Positions 33,530 to 42,219 of a DNA stretch of 64,000 bases are shown here, piece by piece. The number at the start of each line of letters is the position of its first letter. Position 1 is the first letter of the stretch. Location: contig NZ_AP024086.1 of assembly GCF_019703855.1 (NCBI RefSeq), positions 3,988,501 through 4,052,500 on the forward strand, read 5' to 3'. The notes under the pieces are model-generated. The model saw nothing but the letters and a program-made list of their open reading frames with translations. It ran no database searches and had not been told where the DNA came from. Both the position numbers and the translations under genes were made by a program. The DNA is from Desulfomarina profundi. GTDB lineage: Bacteria > Desulfobacterota > Desulfobulbia > Desulfobulbales > Desulfocapsaceae.

Positions 33530-34920
33530 TTTACATTCTCCAGGTAGTTTTTTTCCCAATCGCTCTGGGATTCATTTCTGGCTGGATGGTTTCTGTTGTC
33601 CGGCCTTCAAGACAGGTGGGTAGATCAATGATTGGAATTATAATGTTTATTACGGCCCTGGCCATGCTGCTTTTCGGCTTTCCGGTGGCCTTTACCTTTG
33701 GTGCTGTTTCCGTTTTTTTCGGTGTGTTTGCCGAGGGTGTGGGGATGTTTGCCATGATGCCACACCGCATCTGGTCTATCATGAACAATACGATTCTGAT
33801 GGCCATACCCCTGTTTATTTTTATGGGCATAATCCTCCAGAAATCCAAGCTGGCAGAGCGCCTCCTGGAATCCATGGGCTTCCTTTTCGGCGAAGTCCGG
33901 GGCGGTCTTGCGATTTCAACTGTCCTGGTTGGCGCACTTCTTGCCGCGTCCACCGGTGTGGTCGGGGCAAGTGTGGTGGCAATGGGCGTCATTTCCCTGC
34001 CGGTCATGCTGAAATACAATTATGATAAACAGCTGGCAACCGGCGCTATCTGTGCCTCCGGCACATTGGGTCAGATTATTCCTCCATCGGTTGTACTCAT
34101 TATTCTCGGAGATGTTTTTCAGCAGCCGGTTGGTGATCTTTTCAGGGCCGCCTTCTGGCCGGGAATCACCCTTGTTGTTGTCTATGTTCTCTATATTCTC
34201 GCTGTCTGTTATTTCAAAAAAGATGCAGGTCCGGCAATCAGGATGGAGGGACAGGTCGGCAACAAAATGACTCAGGTAGGCAGTGCTCTGAAGGCGATAG
34301 TGCCTCCGTTGACACTTATTGTCATTGTTCTCGGGTCAATTTTTGCCGGACTGGCAACACCGACGGAATCGTCTGCCGTGGGTGGAGTGGGGGCCATACT
34401 CCTGGCTTTTTTCTATAAGCGGTTATCGTGGAAAATGGTTATTGACAGTGCCATGGAAACGGTAAAAACTTCTTCAATGGTCTTTGCCATTCTCATTGGA
34501 GCCACTGCTTTTTCAATGGTCTTCACCTACACAGGGGGTGATTACCTTGTGGAAGAGCTGATGTTGAATCTGCCGGGAAATAAATGGGGATTTATCGGAC
34601 TTTCCATGCTGGCTATTCTGCTGTTGGGATTTTTTATCGACTTCGTTGAAATCTCGTATATTATCGTGCCGATACTTGCACCCATAGCCGAAACCCTCGG
34701 AATAGATCCGATCTGGTATGCTATCCTGGTTGCAATGAATCTGCAGACATCATTTCTGACGCCTCCCTTTGGTTTCAGCCTGTTTTATCTGAAGGGAGTT
34801 GCTCCGCCTTCGGTGCGAACAACCGATATATACCGTGGGGTTATGCCATTCATCTGTCTCCAGGCTTTTATTTTGGCAATACTGACAATTTTTCCTCAGA
34901 TCTTCGGTTTTCCTGGATAA
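33526..34920 (+). CDS. dctM: TRAP transporter large membrane subunit DctM
   Basis: A 464-residue (from GTG 33526) or 430-residue (from ATG 33628, GGTGGG upstream) protein with about 12 helices. Typical DctM segments include LLFGFPVAFTFGAVSVFFG, ASTGVVGASVVAMGVISLPVM, ICASGTLGQIIPPSVVLIILG and MNLQTSFLTPPFGFSLFYLKGV. It is the ion-coupled transporter core. I list the GTG start because it overlaps the restored dctQ stop (GTGA) and an in-frame hydrophobic segment (LQVVFFPIALGFISGWMVSV) precedes the shorter start; the choice is uncertain. Confidence 0.88.
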   Translation: MIYILQVVFFPIALGFISGWMVSVVRPSRQVGRSMIGIIMFITALAMLLFGFPVAFTFGAVSVFFGVFAEGVGMFAMMPHRIWSIMNNTILMAIPLFIFMGIILQKSKLAERLLESMGFLFGEVRGGLAISTVLVGALLAASTGVVGASVVAMGVISLPVMLKYNYDKQLATGAICASGTLGQIIPPSVVLIILGDVFQQPVGDLFRAAFWPGITLVVVYVLYILAVCYFKKDAGPAIRMEGQVGNKMTQVGSALKAIVPPLTLIVIVLGSIFAGLATPTESSAVGGVGAILLAFFYKRLSWKMVIDSAMETVKTSSMVFAILIGATAFSMVFTYTGGDYLVEELMLNLPGNKWGFIGLSMLAILLLGFFIDFVEISYIIVPILAPIAETLGIDPIWYAILVAMNLQTSFLTPPFGFSLFYLKGVAPPSVRTTDIYRGVMPFICLQAFILAILTIFPQIFGFPG

Positions 34921-34924
34921 CCTG

Positions 34925-36310
34925 TTACCGGGTTGCGAACTGTTCCAGGTTGATATGCTGTCTGAAAAGAGGGTGGTGCTCATCTTCCCGGTGGCTGACA
35001 AAAAGAATGGTTGCCAGTCGCCGGGTGGCGATTTCCAGCATGAGTTCCATGAGCCGGTTCCTGTTGAGGTCATCGAGTCCCTGGGAGGGCTCGTCAAGGA
35101 TCAGGAGCCTGGGTTGCTTGATCAGTGCTCTGGCGATCAGTACAAGTCGTTGATGTGCATGGGAGAGATTTCTGAATGGTGTTGTCTCCCTGTCTGCAAG
35201 TCCAATTATATGGAGAAAATTCCGGGCCGTTTCAAGCTGCTGCACATTGACTTTTCTGTAGAGACCGATGGAATCAAAGAAGCCAGATACGACAGCCTGC
35301 AGAGTTGAACTGGGAACATGGTAATCCCGGTGGAGGGCCGGGGAGACAATACCCATATATTGCTTGATTTCCCAGATGGATTCACCGCTGCCCCTCTGCC
35401 TGCCGAATATGGAAAGATCGTTTGCGTAGCATTTTGAATTGTCGCCGGTAATAATGTTGAGCAGGGTCGATTTGCCGCAACCGTTTCTGCCGGTGATGAG
35501 GATGTGGTCTCCAGGGAAAATTTCCAGATTCAAACCGGAAAAGAGTATGTGATCCCCGTAACCGCCAAAACCGTTACGGAGCCGAACCAGAGGAATTGCT
35601 GTTTTGTCCCCGTTTTGCGTAGTTTGGGAAAATAATGGTGTCCAGTCGCTATTAAAATCGGCAGCTGGTTTGGAGATACCGGAAAGAACTGTGTGTTTTT
35701 CGCCCTGCCGGGCCAGTTGTCCCCGATGGAAATAGCCAACATGACTGCACCAGAAGGGAATGTCTTTCGGTGAATTGACCAGGGTAAAAACCTGGATGCC
35801 ATTTTCAATACATTTTTCCATGACACGGTCAAGTTCCTGACAACTCTGCCTGTCCAGCCCGTCATAAGGGTTTTGGATAATGATTACATCTTTCCCCTCT
35901 GTAACCTGCTGCAGGACAAGGAGTTTTTTACACTGCCCTGAACTCAGTTGTCTGTATCCAGTGTTGAGTACATGGTCCATATCAAACGATCTGATAAGCT
36001 CCCTGTGTTTTCGGCAGTCGGTAAGAAACGCTTTCACGGGAGTCCCGGGGTCAATTTTATCGAGGAAATCGGAATCGTCCCGTCTCAGTTCTTCTTCGAA
36101 CAGCAGCTGTTGCCTGGTAAAGGAAATGATTCCCGGGTTTATCGGCAAGGTCAGCACGGAAGCGGAAAAATCATCCAGATCGCCCGCAAGAAGTGCCATG
36201 AATGCATCAATACCGGAATTATTGTCTCCGCAAAAACACCAGGTTTCTCCAGGTATTGCAGTAAATGATTCGATCTTGAGCGTTTTGTGGTGTAAATTTT
36301 GAATTTCCAT
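34925..36310 (-). CDS. Duplicated ABC ATPase, ModF-like
   Basis: A 461-residue soluble protein with two ABC ATPase domains, like ModF. Domain 1 has a degraded Walker A (GDNNSGID, no Lys) but a good signature (LSSGQCKK). Domain 2 has a good Walker A (GRNGCGKST) and Walker B (LLILDEPSQGLDD) but a degraded signature (LSHAHQR). In a head-to-tail pair this leaves one consensus ATP site and one degenerate site. ATG 36310 has GAGG upstream; the open frame continues 70 codons further but with no family similarity. No permease is nearby. The divergent membrane protein gene starts 31 bp away. Confidence 0.8.
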   Translation of the reverse strand: MEIQNLHHKTLKIESFTAIPGETWCFCGDNNSGIDAFMALLAGDLDDFSASVLTLPINPGIISFTRQQLLFEEELRRDDSDFLDKIDPGTPVKAFLTDCRKHRELIRSFDMDHVLNTGYRQLSSGQCKKLLVLQQVTEGKDVIIIQNPYDGLDRQSCQELDRVMEKCIENGIQVFTLVNSPKDIPFWCSHVGYFHRGQLARQGEKHTVLSGISKPAADFNSDWTPLFSQTTQNGDKTAIPLVRLRNGFGGYGDHILFSGLNLEIFPGDHILITGRNGCGKSTLLNIITGDNSKCYANDLSIFGRQRGSGESIWEIKQYMGIVSPALHRDYHVPSSTLQAVVSGFFDSIGLYRKVNVQQLETARNFLHIIGLADRETTPFRNLSHAHQRLVLIARALIKQPRLLILDEPSQGLDDLNRNRLMELMLEIATRRLATILFVSHREDEHHPLFRQHINLEQFATR

Positions 36311-36340
36311 AAAACCTCTGCAAACGTTTTGGGAAATGAC

Positions 36341-37138
36341 ATGGCAGACACCATTATACATCTTTCCTTGCAATGGAAAATAACACTTTATTATCTGGTT
36401 ATACTGGCAGGTATTATTATTACGGCAAAAATGATCAGCCTTGTAATAGAAAGAGAAAGAGTAACTCACCCCGGATTTGTGATATTCCTGTTTTTCATCG
36501 CCCCTGTCCTGTCCTTTCACAGTATGAAGGATGTTAAACCAACCTCCGAAAAGATGAGAAGGAGAGCCGGGAAAACCGTGTTGCTTTTGTTCTGTCTCTC
36601 TGCTGTTTATTCTGTACTGATACCTGAAATGCAGGGGTTTTCCCAGACCGTTCGTTCATATCTGGCCATATGGCCATTCTGGTTACTGATTGAAACCATT
36701 CAGGCAGTGGTGGAATTGTCCTGGCTGGCATTCGGGTATGGCGTGCCCGGTATCAGTAACAGACCACTTGTTGCGGGGAGTGTGGCGGAGTTCTGGGGCA
36801 GGCGATGGAACCGTCTTTTCGGAGACTGGTTGTTTCGGGTCTGTTTTCGACCTCTGTCACGAAATCCATATGGTGCGTTGTTCTTCACTTTCCTTGTTTC
36901 AGCCCTTATTCATGAACTGCTGGTCAGTGTTCCCCTGTGGCTTGTCTATAGGGTAAACTGTTTTGGCTGGATGGTTTTTTATTTTGTCATCCAGGCAGTT
37001 GCGGTTGTGGTGGAACGAAAATGGCTGCGGAAAAATCCTTTTTTAAATCGATGTTTTACCTGGCTGTCAGTAGTCGGCCCTGTACCACTTATTCTTAACA
37101 GGGGAACGCTGCTGATCTTCCATCTGAGTTCGTCCTGA
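36341..37138 (+). CDS. Wax-synthase-like MBOAT membrane acyltransferase
   Basis: A 265-residue membrane protein with about seven helices. The segment SVAEFWGRRWNRLFGDWL followed by FFTFLVSALIHELLVSVPL matches the plant-type wax synthase branch of MBOAT acyltransferases, with the invariant His in SALIHEL and the FWGRRWN motif. Such enzymes transfer an acyl chain to an alcohol. I chose ATG 36341 (GGGA upstream) over an earlier start that would overlap the divergent ABC gene. Next to a lipid A deacylase-like gene, so a role in envelope or storage lipids is possible. Confidence 0.65.
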   Translation: MADTIIHLSLQWKITLYYLVILAGIIITAKMISLVIERERVTHPGFVIFLFFIAPVLSFHSMKDVKPTSEKMRRRAGKTVLLLFCLSAVYSVLIPEMQGFSQTVRSYLAIWPFWLLIETIQAVVELSWLAFGYGVPGISNRPLVAGSVAEFWGRRWNRLFGDWLFRVCFRPLSRNPYGALFFTFLVSALIHELLVSVPLWLVYRVNCFGWMVFYFVIQAVAVVVERKWLRKNPFLNRCFTWLSVVGPVPLILNRGTLLIFHLSSS

Positions 37139-37158
37139 AACCGAGATGGCTCTGTGGT

Positions 37159-37692
37159 TTATAAAGTGTAAGTTATTTCCATCTGAAAAGTATTGAGACT
37201 GGCATTATACGAGTATAATCCTGCATTGGACTGGTGAAAAAACAGATACCCCAGGGAAAGCTTTTTGGTCACATGTATTGAAATTCCCACTTTTGACTGG
37301 AAGAAAAATGAGCCTCCCAGGTTATGCCTGGGATATTCAGTTTCTCCAGACATGTATCCTGCTCCAAACCCGAGAATGAGGTCAAAATAGTGTGAGGGGG
37401 TGAGGAGGAGACGTGGCATTACAGCGAATCTCATTGTTGAATCGCCTCCCGGTGAGGTGTCTTCCAGAAAACCGAGACTGTATTCCATTTGGGTAGACAG
37501 TTTCAGGGAGTCGGATATCAAAGAGTCAGGCCGGGAAAAAGGCTGCAGGTAAAACATTTCATACAGTTGCAGGTCACTGTTCTCACGCAATTCTCTGCTG
37601 ATACTTGTCCCGATCTTTGGCCTGGCATCAGTTGATGCAGTTGAAAGAGCGGGAAGAGATAGAAAAAGAAAAAATAATATTGCTGTTCGCAT
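37159..37692 (-). CDS. PagL-like lipid A 3-O-deacylase
   Basis: A 177-residue outer-membrane protein with signal peptide (RTAILFFLFLSLPALSTA) and a beta-barrel pattern ending in an aromatic/hydrophobic strand (FQMEITYTL). The motif FFHQSNAGLYSYN contains the His and Ser of the PagL active site (HxSN). PagL removes the 3-linked acyl chain from lipid A. ATG 37692 has GGGAG upstream. It converges on the MBOAT gene with 20 bp between them. Confidence 0.75.
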   Translation of the reverse strand: MRTAILFFLFLSLPALSTASTDARPKIGTSISRELRENSDLQLYEMFYLQPFSRPDSLISDSLKLSTQMEYSLGFLEDTSPGGDSTMRFAVMPRLLLTPSHYFDLILGFGAGYMSGETEYPRHNLGGSFFFQSKVGISIHVTKKLSLGYLFFHQSNAGLYSYNASLNTFQMEITYTL

Positions 37693-37813
37693 ATCATACT
37701 CCCATCGCAAAAGTTAATAATGGGTATATGTTGTAAACATGTAATGCAGAAGCAGCCGAATGCAATTCATTATTGAACCGCGGAACGATAATATATAATT
37801 GAGGGGTGGTGAA

Positions 37814-38221
37814 TCAGCAGCAGTCGCGGTTGATTGGTTGTTTTTTCCCGTTTTCATCAACTGAAACGTAGGTAAAAGCAGCCTTGGTAACCAGGAATTC
37901 ATCAGCGGAGTCGCCGGGGTTTTCCACCGCAGGTTTTACCAGCACTTCAAGGTTGATAGTGATGGATGTGGTGCCGACCTTTACAACTTTACCGTAGCAG
38001 CAGACCACATCCCCCACGTGCACCGGTTTGATGAAGGTGATTGTGTCGACTGCGACAGTGACCACCCGGGAACATGTTGCCTCCCGGGCCATGATGCCTC
38101 CGGCTATATCCATCTGGGACATGATCCAGCCACCAAAGATATCACCAAGGGGGTTTGTGTCCGCCGGCATGGCAAGGGTTCTGAGGAGCAGCTCTCCCGA
38201 TGGGTGGATATGGTCAGTCAT
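37814..38221 (-). CDS. Acyl-CoA thioesterase, YciA-like hotdog protein
   Basis: A 135-residue hotdog-fold protein. LAMPADTNPLGDIFGGWIMSQMD holds the conserved Asn and Asp region of the YciA/BFIT group, and the long central helix follows (AGGIMAREAT). It hydrolyses acyl-CoA in the cytoplasm. The start overlaps the dppF stop by four bases, so it is translated as the last gene of the dpp operon. Confidence 0.85.
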   Translation of the reverse strand: MTDHIHPSGELLLRTLAMPADTNPLGDIFGGWIMSQMDIAGGIMAREATCSRVVTVAVDTITFIKPVHVGDVVCCYGKVVKVGTTSITINLEVLVKPAVENPGDSADEFLVTKAAFTYVSVDENGKKQPINRDCC

Positions 38222-39237
38222 GGGGAAATCCTGTCTTCTTCAACACCATGGCATGCAACTCTGCTTCCATCATCCAGAACTGTCAGCCTGGGGATTTCCG
38301 TGCGGCAGCGTTCATCAGCATAGGGACAGCGGCCATGGAAGACGCAGCCGGGTGGCAGCTGGATCGGCGTGGGTACATCTCCTGTTAATTTGACATGGTC
38401 CATGTCCTTTTTCCCAAGCTTGGGAATGGCTGACAGCAGGGCGCGGGTGTAGGGGTGTCGCGGATTTGAATAAAGGGTTTCCGTTTCCGCAAATTCGCAG
38501 AGGGTACCCAGGTACATGACCGCCACATTGGTAGATATATGTTCCACAACGGAGAGGTCGTGGCTGATGAACATATAGGTCAATCCGTGCTCATCCTGAA
38601 GGTCCATCATCAGGTTGAGAATCTGGGCCTGGATGGAAACATCCAGGGCTGCAATCGGTTCATCGGCAACAATAAATTCGGGGTCAACTGCAAGAGCCCT
38701 GGCTATGGAGATTCTCTGGCGTTGTCCCCCGGAAAATTCGTGGGGAAACCTGGTGCGCCAGTCGGGATCAACCCCAACCTGTTTCATGACTTCGGTTACC
38801 CTGTCTGCCGCGTCACTTCGGGAAATACCGGGATTATGGAACCTGATCGGCTCCTCCAGCGTTTCAAAAACAGACATCCGTGGATTGAGCGATGAATAGG
38901 GATCCTGGAAGACCATCTGCATTTTGGTGCGATATGGTTTCATGGCATTGTTGTCCAGGTTGTCTATCCGTTTTCCTTCGTAGAGGACCTGGCCGCTGTT
39001 TGGCGGGTAGAGTCGGATGACACTGCGAGCAAGCGTTGACTTGCCGCATCCGGACTCGCCAACCACACTGACAGTCTCACCTTTTTTGATATCGAAACTG
39101 ACATTGTTCACGGCTCTTACAACAGTCTGCTCCCGACTGAAACGGCCATTTCTGAATCGTATCTGTTCCAGAAAACCGCCTGAAATATCAAAGTGTTTTA
39201 CTACATTCTTTATGCTGAGAAGTGGTTCTTTTTCCAT
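38218..39237 (-). CDS. dppF: Dipeptide/oligopeptide ABC transporter ATPase DppF
   Basis: A 339-residue ATPase. Walker A GESGCGKST, signature SGGQRQRISIARAL, Walker B FIVADEPIAALD and the C-terminal oligopeptide extension with Cys residues (PPGCVFHGRCPYADERC) that in relatives binds a 4Fe-4S cluster. It pairs with DppD to drive import. It overlaps the thioesterase gene by four bases and follows dppD by nine. Confidence 0.92.
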   Translation of the reverse strand: MEKEPLLSIKNVVKHFDISGGFLEQIRFRNGRFSREQTVVRAVNNVSFDIKKGETVSVVGESGCGKSTLARSVIRLYPPNSGQVLYEGKRIDNLDNNAMKPYRTKMQMVFQDPYSSLNPRMSVFETLEEPIRFHNPGISRSDAADRVTEVMKQVGVDPDWRTRFPHEFSGGQRQRISIARALAVDPEFIVADEPIAALDVSIQAQILNLMMDLQDEHGLTYMFISHDLSVVEHISTNVAVMYLGTLCEFAETETLYSNPRHPYTRALLSAIPKLGKKDMDHVKLTGDVPTPIQLPPGCVFHGRCPYADERCRTEIPRLTVLDDGSRVACHGVEEDRISP

Positions 39238-39246
39238 TATGACTTC

Positions 39247-40218
39247 CTACTTCACCATATGACAGGCTGCAAGACAGCCGGATGATTTTCGGGTTAGAGG
39301 CGGTACTTCCTCACGACAAATCTGAGCGCACTGGTTACAGCGATTGTTGAACTGACAGCCGGAAATCTGTTGTTTGATGCCCGGCATGGTGCCCGGGATC
39401 TGATTAAGTCTGCCCCTTCTGGAAACATTCTGTGGAAGTGCCGCCAGAAGCCCCTTGGTGTAGGGATGCCGGGGATTGGTGACGATCTGCTCTGTTTCTC
39501 CCAGTTCCACAATCCGGCCGGCGTACATTACCGCGATTCTCTGGGCCACCTGGGAGACCACGGCCAGGTCATGGGTGATAAGGATCAGGGCCATATTTTC
39601 GGATTCACAGAGGGAGAGGAGGAGGTTCATGATATCAGCCTGTATGGTGACATCAAGGGCAGTTGTCGGCTCATCCGCAATAATCAGAGCAGGGGATGTC
39701 AGCAGGGCTATGGCGATAACTATCCGCTGGCGCATACCACCGGAAAATTCATGGGGATACTGTTTCAGCCGTTTTTCAGGGGAAGGTATGGCAACCTTTC
39801 TGATCTTGTCAAGGGCAATTTCTTCGGCTTCTTTTCTGCTGATATTCCTGTGCGCGAGCAGGGTTTCAACCATCTGTGTGCCGACAGTCAACACAGGGTT
39901 CAGGGTCATCATTGGATCCTGAAAAATCATACTGATTCTGTCCCCCCTGATCTGCCGCATCTCCTCCAGTGAGAGTTTTGCCAGATCCGTACCCTCGAAC
40001 AGGATAGATCCACCCGAGATAAATCCCGGTTTACTGATAAGATTGATAATGCCGAAGCCGGTGACGGATTTTCCGGCGCCGGATTCACCCACCAGACCGA
40101 GACGCTGACCCCGGTCCAGGTCAAAACTGACTCTGTCAACCGCGGTGAGGACATTGTCCCGTAATTTAAAGGCGACCTCAAGGTCGCGAACAGATAAGAG
40201 TGTTTCTTGCTGATCCAC
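39247..40218 (-). CDS. dppD: Dipeptide/oligopeptide ABC transporter ATPase DppD
   Basis: A 323-residue ATPase. Walker A GESGAGKSV, signature SGGMRQRIVIAIAL, Walker B LIIADEPTTALD and the Cys-containing C-terminal segment (CQFNNRCNQCAQICRE). Companion of DppF. It starts two bases after the dppC stop. Confidence 0.92.
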   Translation of the reverse strand: MDQQETLLSVRDLEVAFKLRDNVLTAVDRVSFDLDRGQRLGLVGESGAGKSVTGFGIINLISKPGFISGGSILFEGTDLAKLSLEEMRQIRGDRISMIFQDPMMTLNPVLTVGTQMVETLLAHRNISRKEAEEIALDKIRKVAIPSPEKRLKQYPHEFSGGMRQRIVIAIALLTSPALIIADEPTTALDVTIQADIMNLLLSLCESENMALILITHDLAVVSQVAQRIAVMYAGRIVELGETEQIVTNPRHPYTKGLLAALPQNVSRRGRLNQIPGTMPGIKQQISGCQFNNRCNQCAQICREEVPPLTRKSSGCLAACHMVK

Positions 40219-40220
40219 AC

Positions 40221-41137
40221 CTACTCCTTGTACAGTTTGGGGTTCAGGAAGTCCCGCACCCAGTCACCAAGAAGGTTGATTGACAGAATGAGAACAACCA
40301 GCGCAATACCCGGAAAGAGGGTAATCCACCAGGAACCACTGAATATATAGTCAAAACCGGACTTGATAAGAGAACCCAGGGACGGCTGGGAAACCGGCAT
40401 GCCGAGACCGATAAAACTGAGGGCCGCTTCGCTCATGATCGCATTGGCAACCTGTACCGTTGAAATAACCATAACCGGAGTCATGGTATTGGGGAGAATA
40501 TGGCGCAGCATGATGCGGGTGGAGGGCAGGCCGATTACCCTGGCCGCTTCCACGTATTCCTTTTTCTTTTCCGCCATGACGGAAGCCCGGACGGTTCTCG
40601 CGTACTGGGGCCATTCAGCAAAACCGATGATCAGGATCAGGATGGGGATGGCGTAGTGTTCATAGACACCCATGCCGAAAATACCCTGGAAAAGGGCACC
40701 GATAAAAATTGCCACCATGTATGTGGAAAAGGAGAGCTGTACATCGGCCAGCCGCATGAGAAAAGCCTCGAGTTTTCCTCCCTTGTATCCGGCGATCAAT
40801 CCCACAACGATTCCGAGTATTGACTGGAGTGCCACTGCTCCGAGGCCGATCAGGATTGAAACCCGCATACCGTAAAACATGGTGGAGAGCATGTCTCTTC
40901 CCTGGGGATCAGTACCCAGGACAAACCGGGAATCTCCGCCATCCTTCCAGATGGGGGGCAGTTCCGAGTCCATGATATCTATTGTAGTCTGGTCGTATGG
41001 ATCATGGGGGCAAGAACCGGTGCCCCGAAACTGACCACGCAGAGGGCAAACAGAACGACAAAACTCGTAATTGCCAGTGGATCACGTATAAAGCTGTAGA
41101 GAAAAAATGATTCTCTGAATGTTTTTATCAGGCCCAT
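40221..41137 (-). CDS. dppC: Dipeptide/oligopeptide ABC permease DppC, frameshifted
   Basis: From ATG 41137 the first frame gives the N-terminal cytoplasmic segment and first helix (LAITSFVVLFALCVVSFGAPVLAP) and then stops. Adding one C to the five-base run on the minus strand (GGGGG at 41006-41010 on the + strand) continues as HDPYDQTTIDIMDSELPP into the long second frame with the EAA-type permease loop (EYVEAARVIGLPSTRIMLRHILPN). The restored protein has 305 residues, normal for DppC. The start overlaps the dppB stop by one base (TAATG), which supports this start. Confidence 0.85.
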
Positions 41138-42114
41138 TATTTCCTCCCCGCAACTCTGACCATGGGATTAACAAGGCCATAGATCAGGTCGACAACCGTG
41201 TTGACAACGACAAATATCAGACCGACGAAAACCAGGTAGGCCACCATGAGCGAGGTGTCCGCCCGTTCCACCGATTCGATAAACATCGACCCCATACCCT
41301 GCCACTGGAAGACCGTTTCAGTGAGAATGGTAAAGGCGATAAGGGTACCCAGCTGGACACCGCCCACCGTAATAACTGGAAGCAGTGTATTCTTGAAAGC
41401 GTGCACAAAGAGAACCCTGGCCGGCTTCAGTCCCTTTGCCCGTGCGAATTTGACATATTCCGTCTCCAGCGATTCTTTCATTTCGGCCCGGATAAGTCGG
41501 ATAAAGAGGGGCAGCATGATGGAAGTGAGGGCTATTGACGGCAGGATAAGATGTTTCAGTCCGTCTGCGGTGAAAAAGCCCGATTTCCAACCGGGTAAAA
41601 TTTCAACCAGTTCCCCTCTGCCAAATGACGGCAGCCATCCCAGGCTGACCGAAAAGATATAGATCAGGAGAATGGCCGTCAGAAAAACCGGTATGGACAC
41701 CCCGATGATGGAGGCTCCCATGAAAAAACGGGAGAGCCAGTCGTTTGGCTTAACCGCGGCATAGATCCCGAGGGGGACGGAAAAGAGAATGACCAGCAGG
41801 GAGGTGGCAAAAACCAGCTCCAGGGTTGCCGGGGCCTTGGACATAATCACCTTTGTGGCCGGTTTCTTGAAATAAAAAGAATTGCCGAGGTCTCCGTGGA
41901 GGGCGTCTTTCACGAAGCGGACCCACTGGATCATGAATGGATCATTCAGACCCAGTTTATCCCGGAGGATTTCCCGCTCTTCAGCGGAAACGGAAATACC
42001 CGTTATCTCCCTTACCGGATCACCGACACTCTGCTTGATGGCAAAACCTATGATGCTGATGACCAGCATGACAAAGATTGCCTGGGTAACTCTGCGAATA
42101 AAGAATGCTATCAT
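41137..42114 (-). CDS. dppB: Dipeptide/oligopeptide ABC permease DppB
   Basis: A 325-residue permease with six helices. The large N-terminal periplasmic loop (GDPVREITGISVSAEERE) and the EAA loop (YVKFARAKGLKPARVLFVHAFKN) are typical of DppB/OppB. ATG 42114 lies just before IAFFIRRVTQAIFVML; the 11 codons upstream overlap the intergenic hairpin. Second gene of the operon after dppA. Confidence 0.92.
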   Translation of the reverse strand: MIAFFIRRVTQAIFVMLVISIIGFAIKQSVGDPVREITGISVSAEEREILRDKLGLNDPFMIQWVRFVKDALHGDLGNSFYFKKPATKVIMSKAPATLELVFATSLLVILFSVPLGIYAAVKPNDWLSRFFMGASIIGVSIPVFLTAILLIYIFSVSLGWLPSFGRGELVEILPGWKSGFFTADGLKHLILPSIALTSIMLPLFIRLIRAEMKESLETEYVKFARAKGLKPARVLFVHAFKNTLLPVITVGGVQLGTLIAFTILTETVFQWQGMGSMFIESVERADTSLMVAYLVFVGLIFVVVNTVVDLIYGLVNPMVRVAGRK

Positions 42115-42137
42115 GGGTTTTTTGCAGATGGAAAAAT

Positions 42138-42168
42138 GGCCCTGCAACAGAATGTCCAGTGCAGGGCC
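42138..42168 (-). other. Intercistronic hairpin between dppA and dppB
   Basis: GGCCCTGCA and TGCAGGGCC form a perfect 9-bp stem with a 13-nt loop. Hairpins at this place often trim or stabilise the binding-protein transcript so that more DppA than permease is made; this is inferred here. Confidence 0.55.
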
Positions 42169-42219
42169 GGGGAAGGTTGGATCTTTTTCCCGTACGGTTG
42201 ACCGGGAAAAAAATATCCT

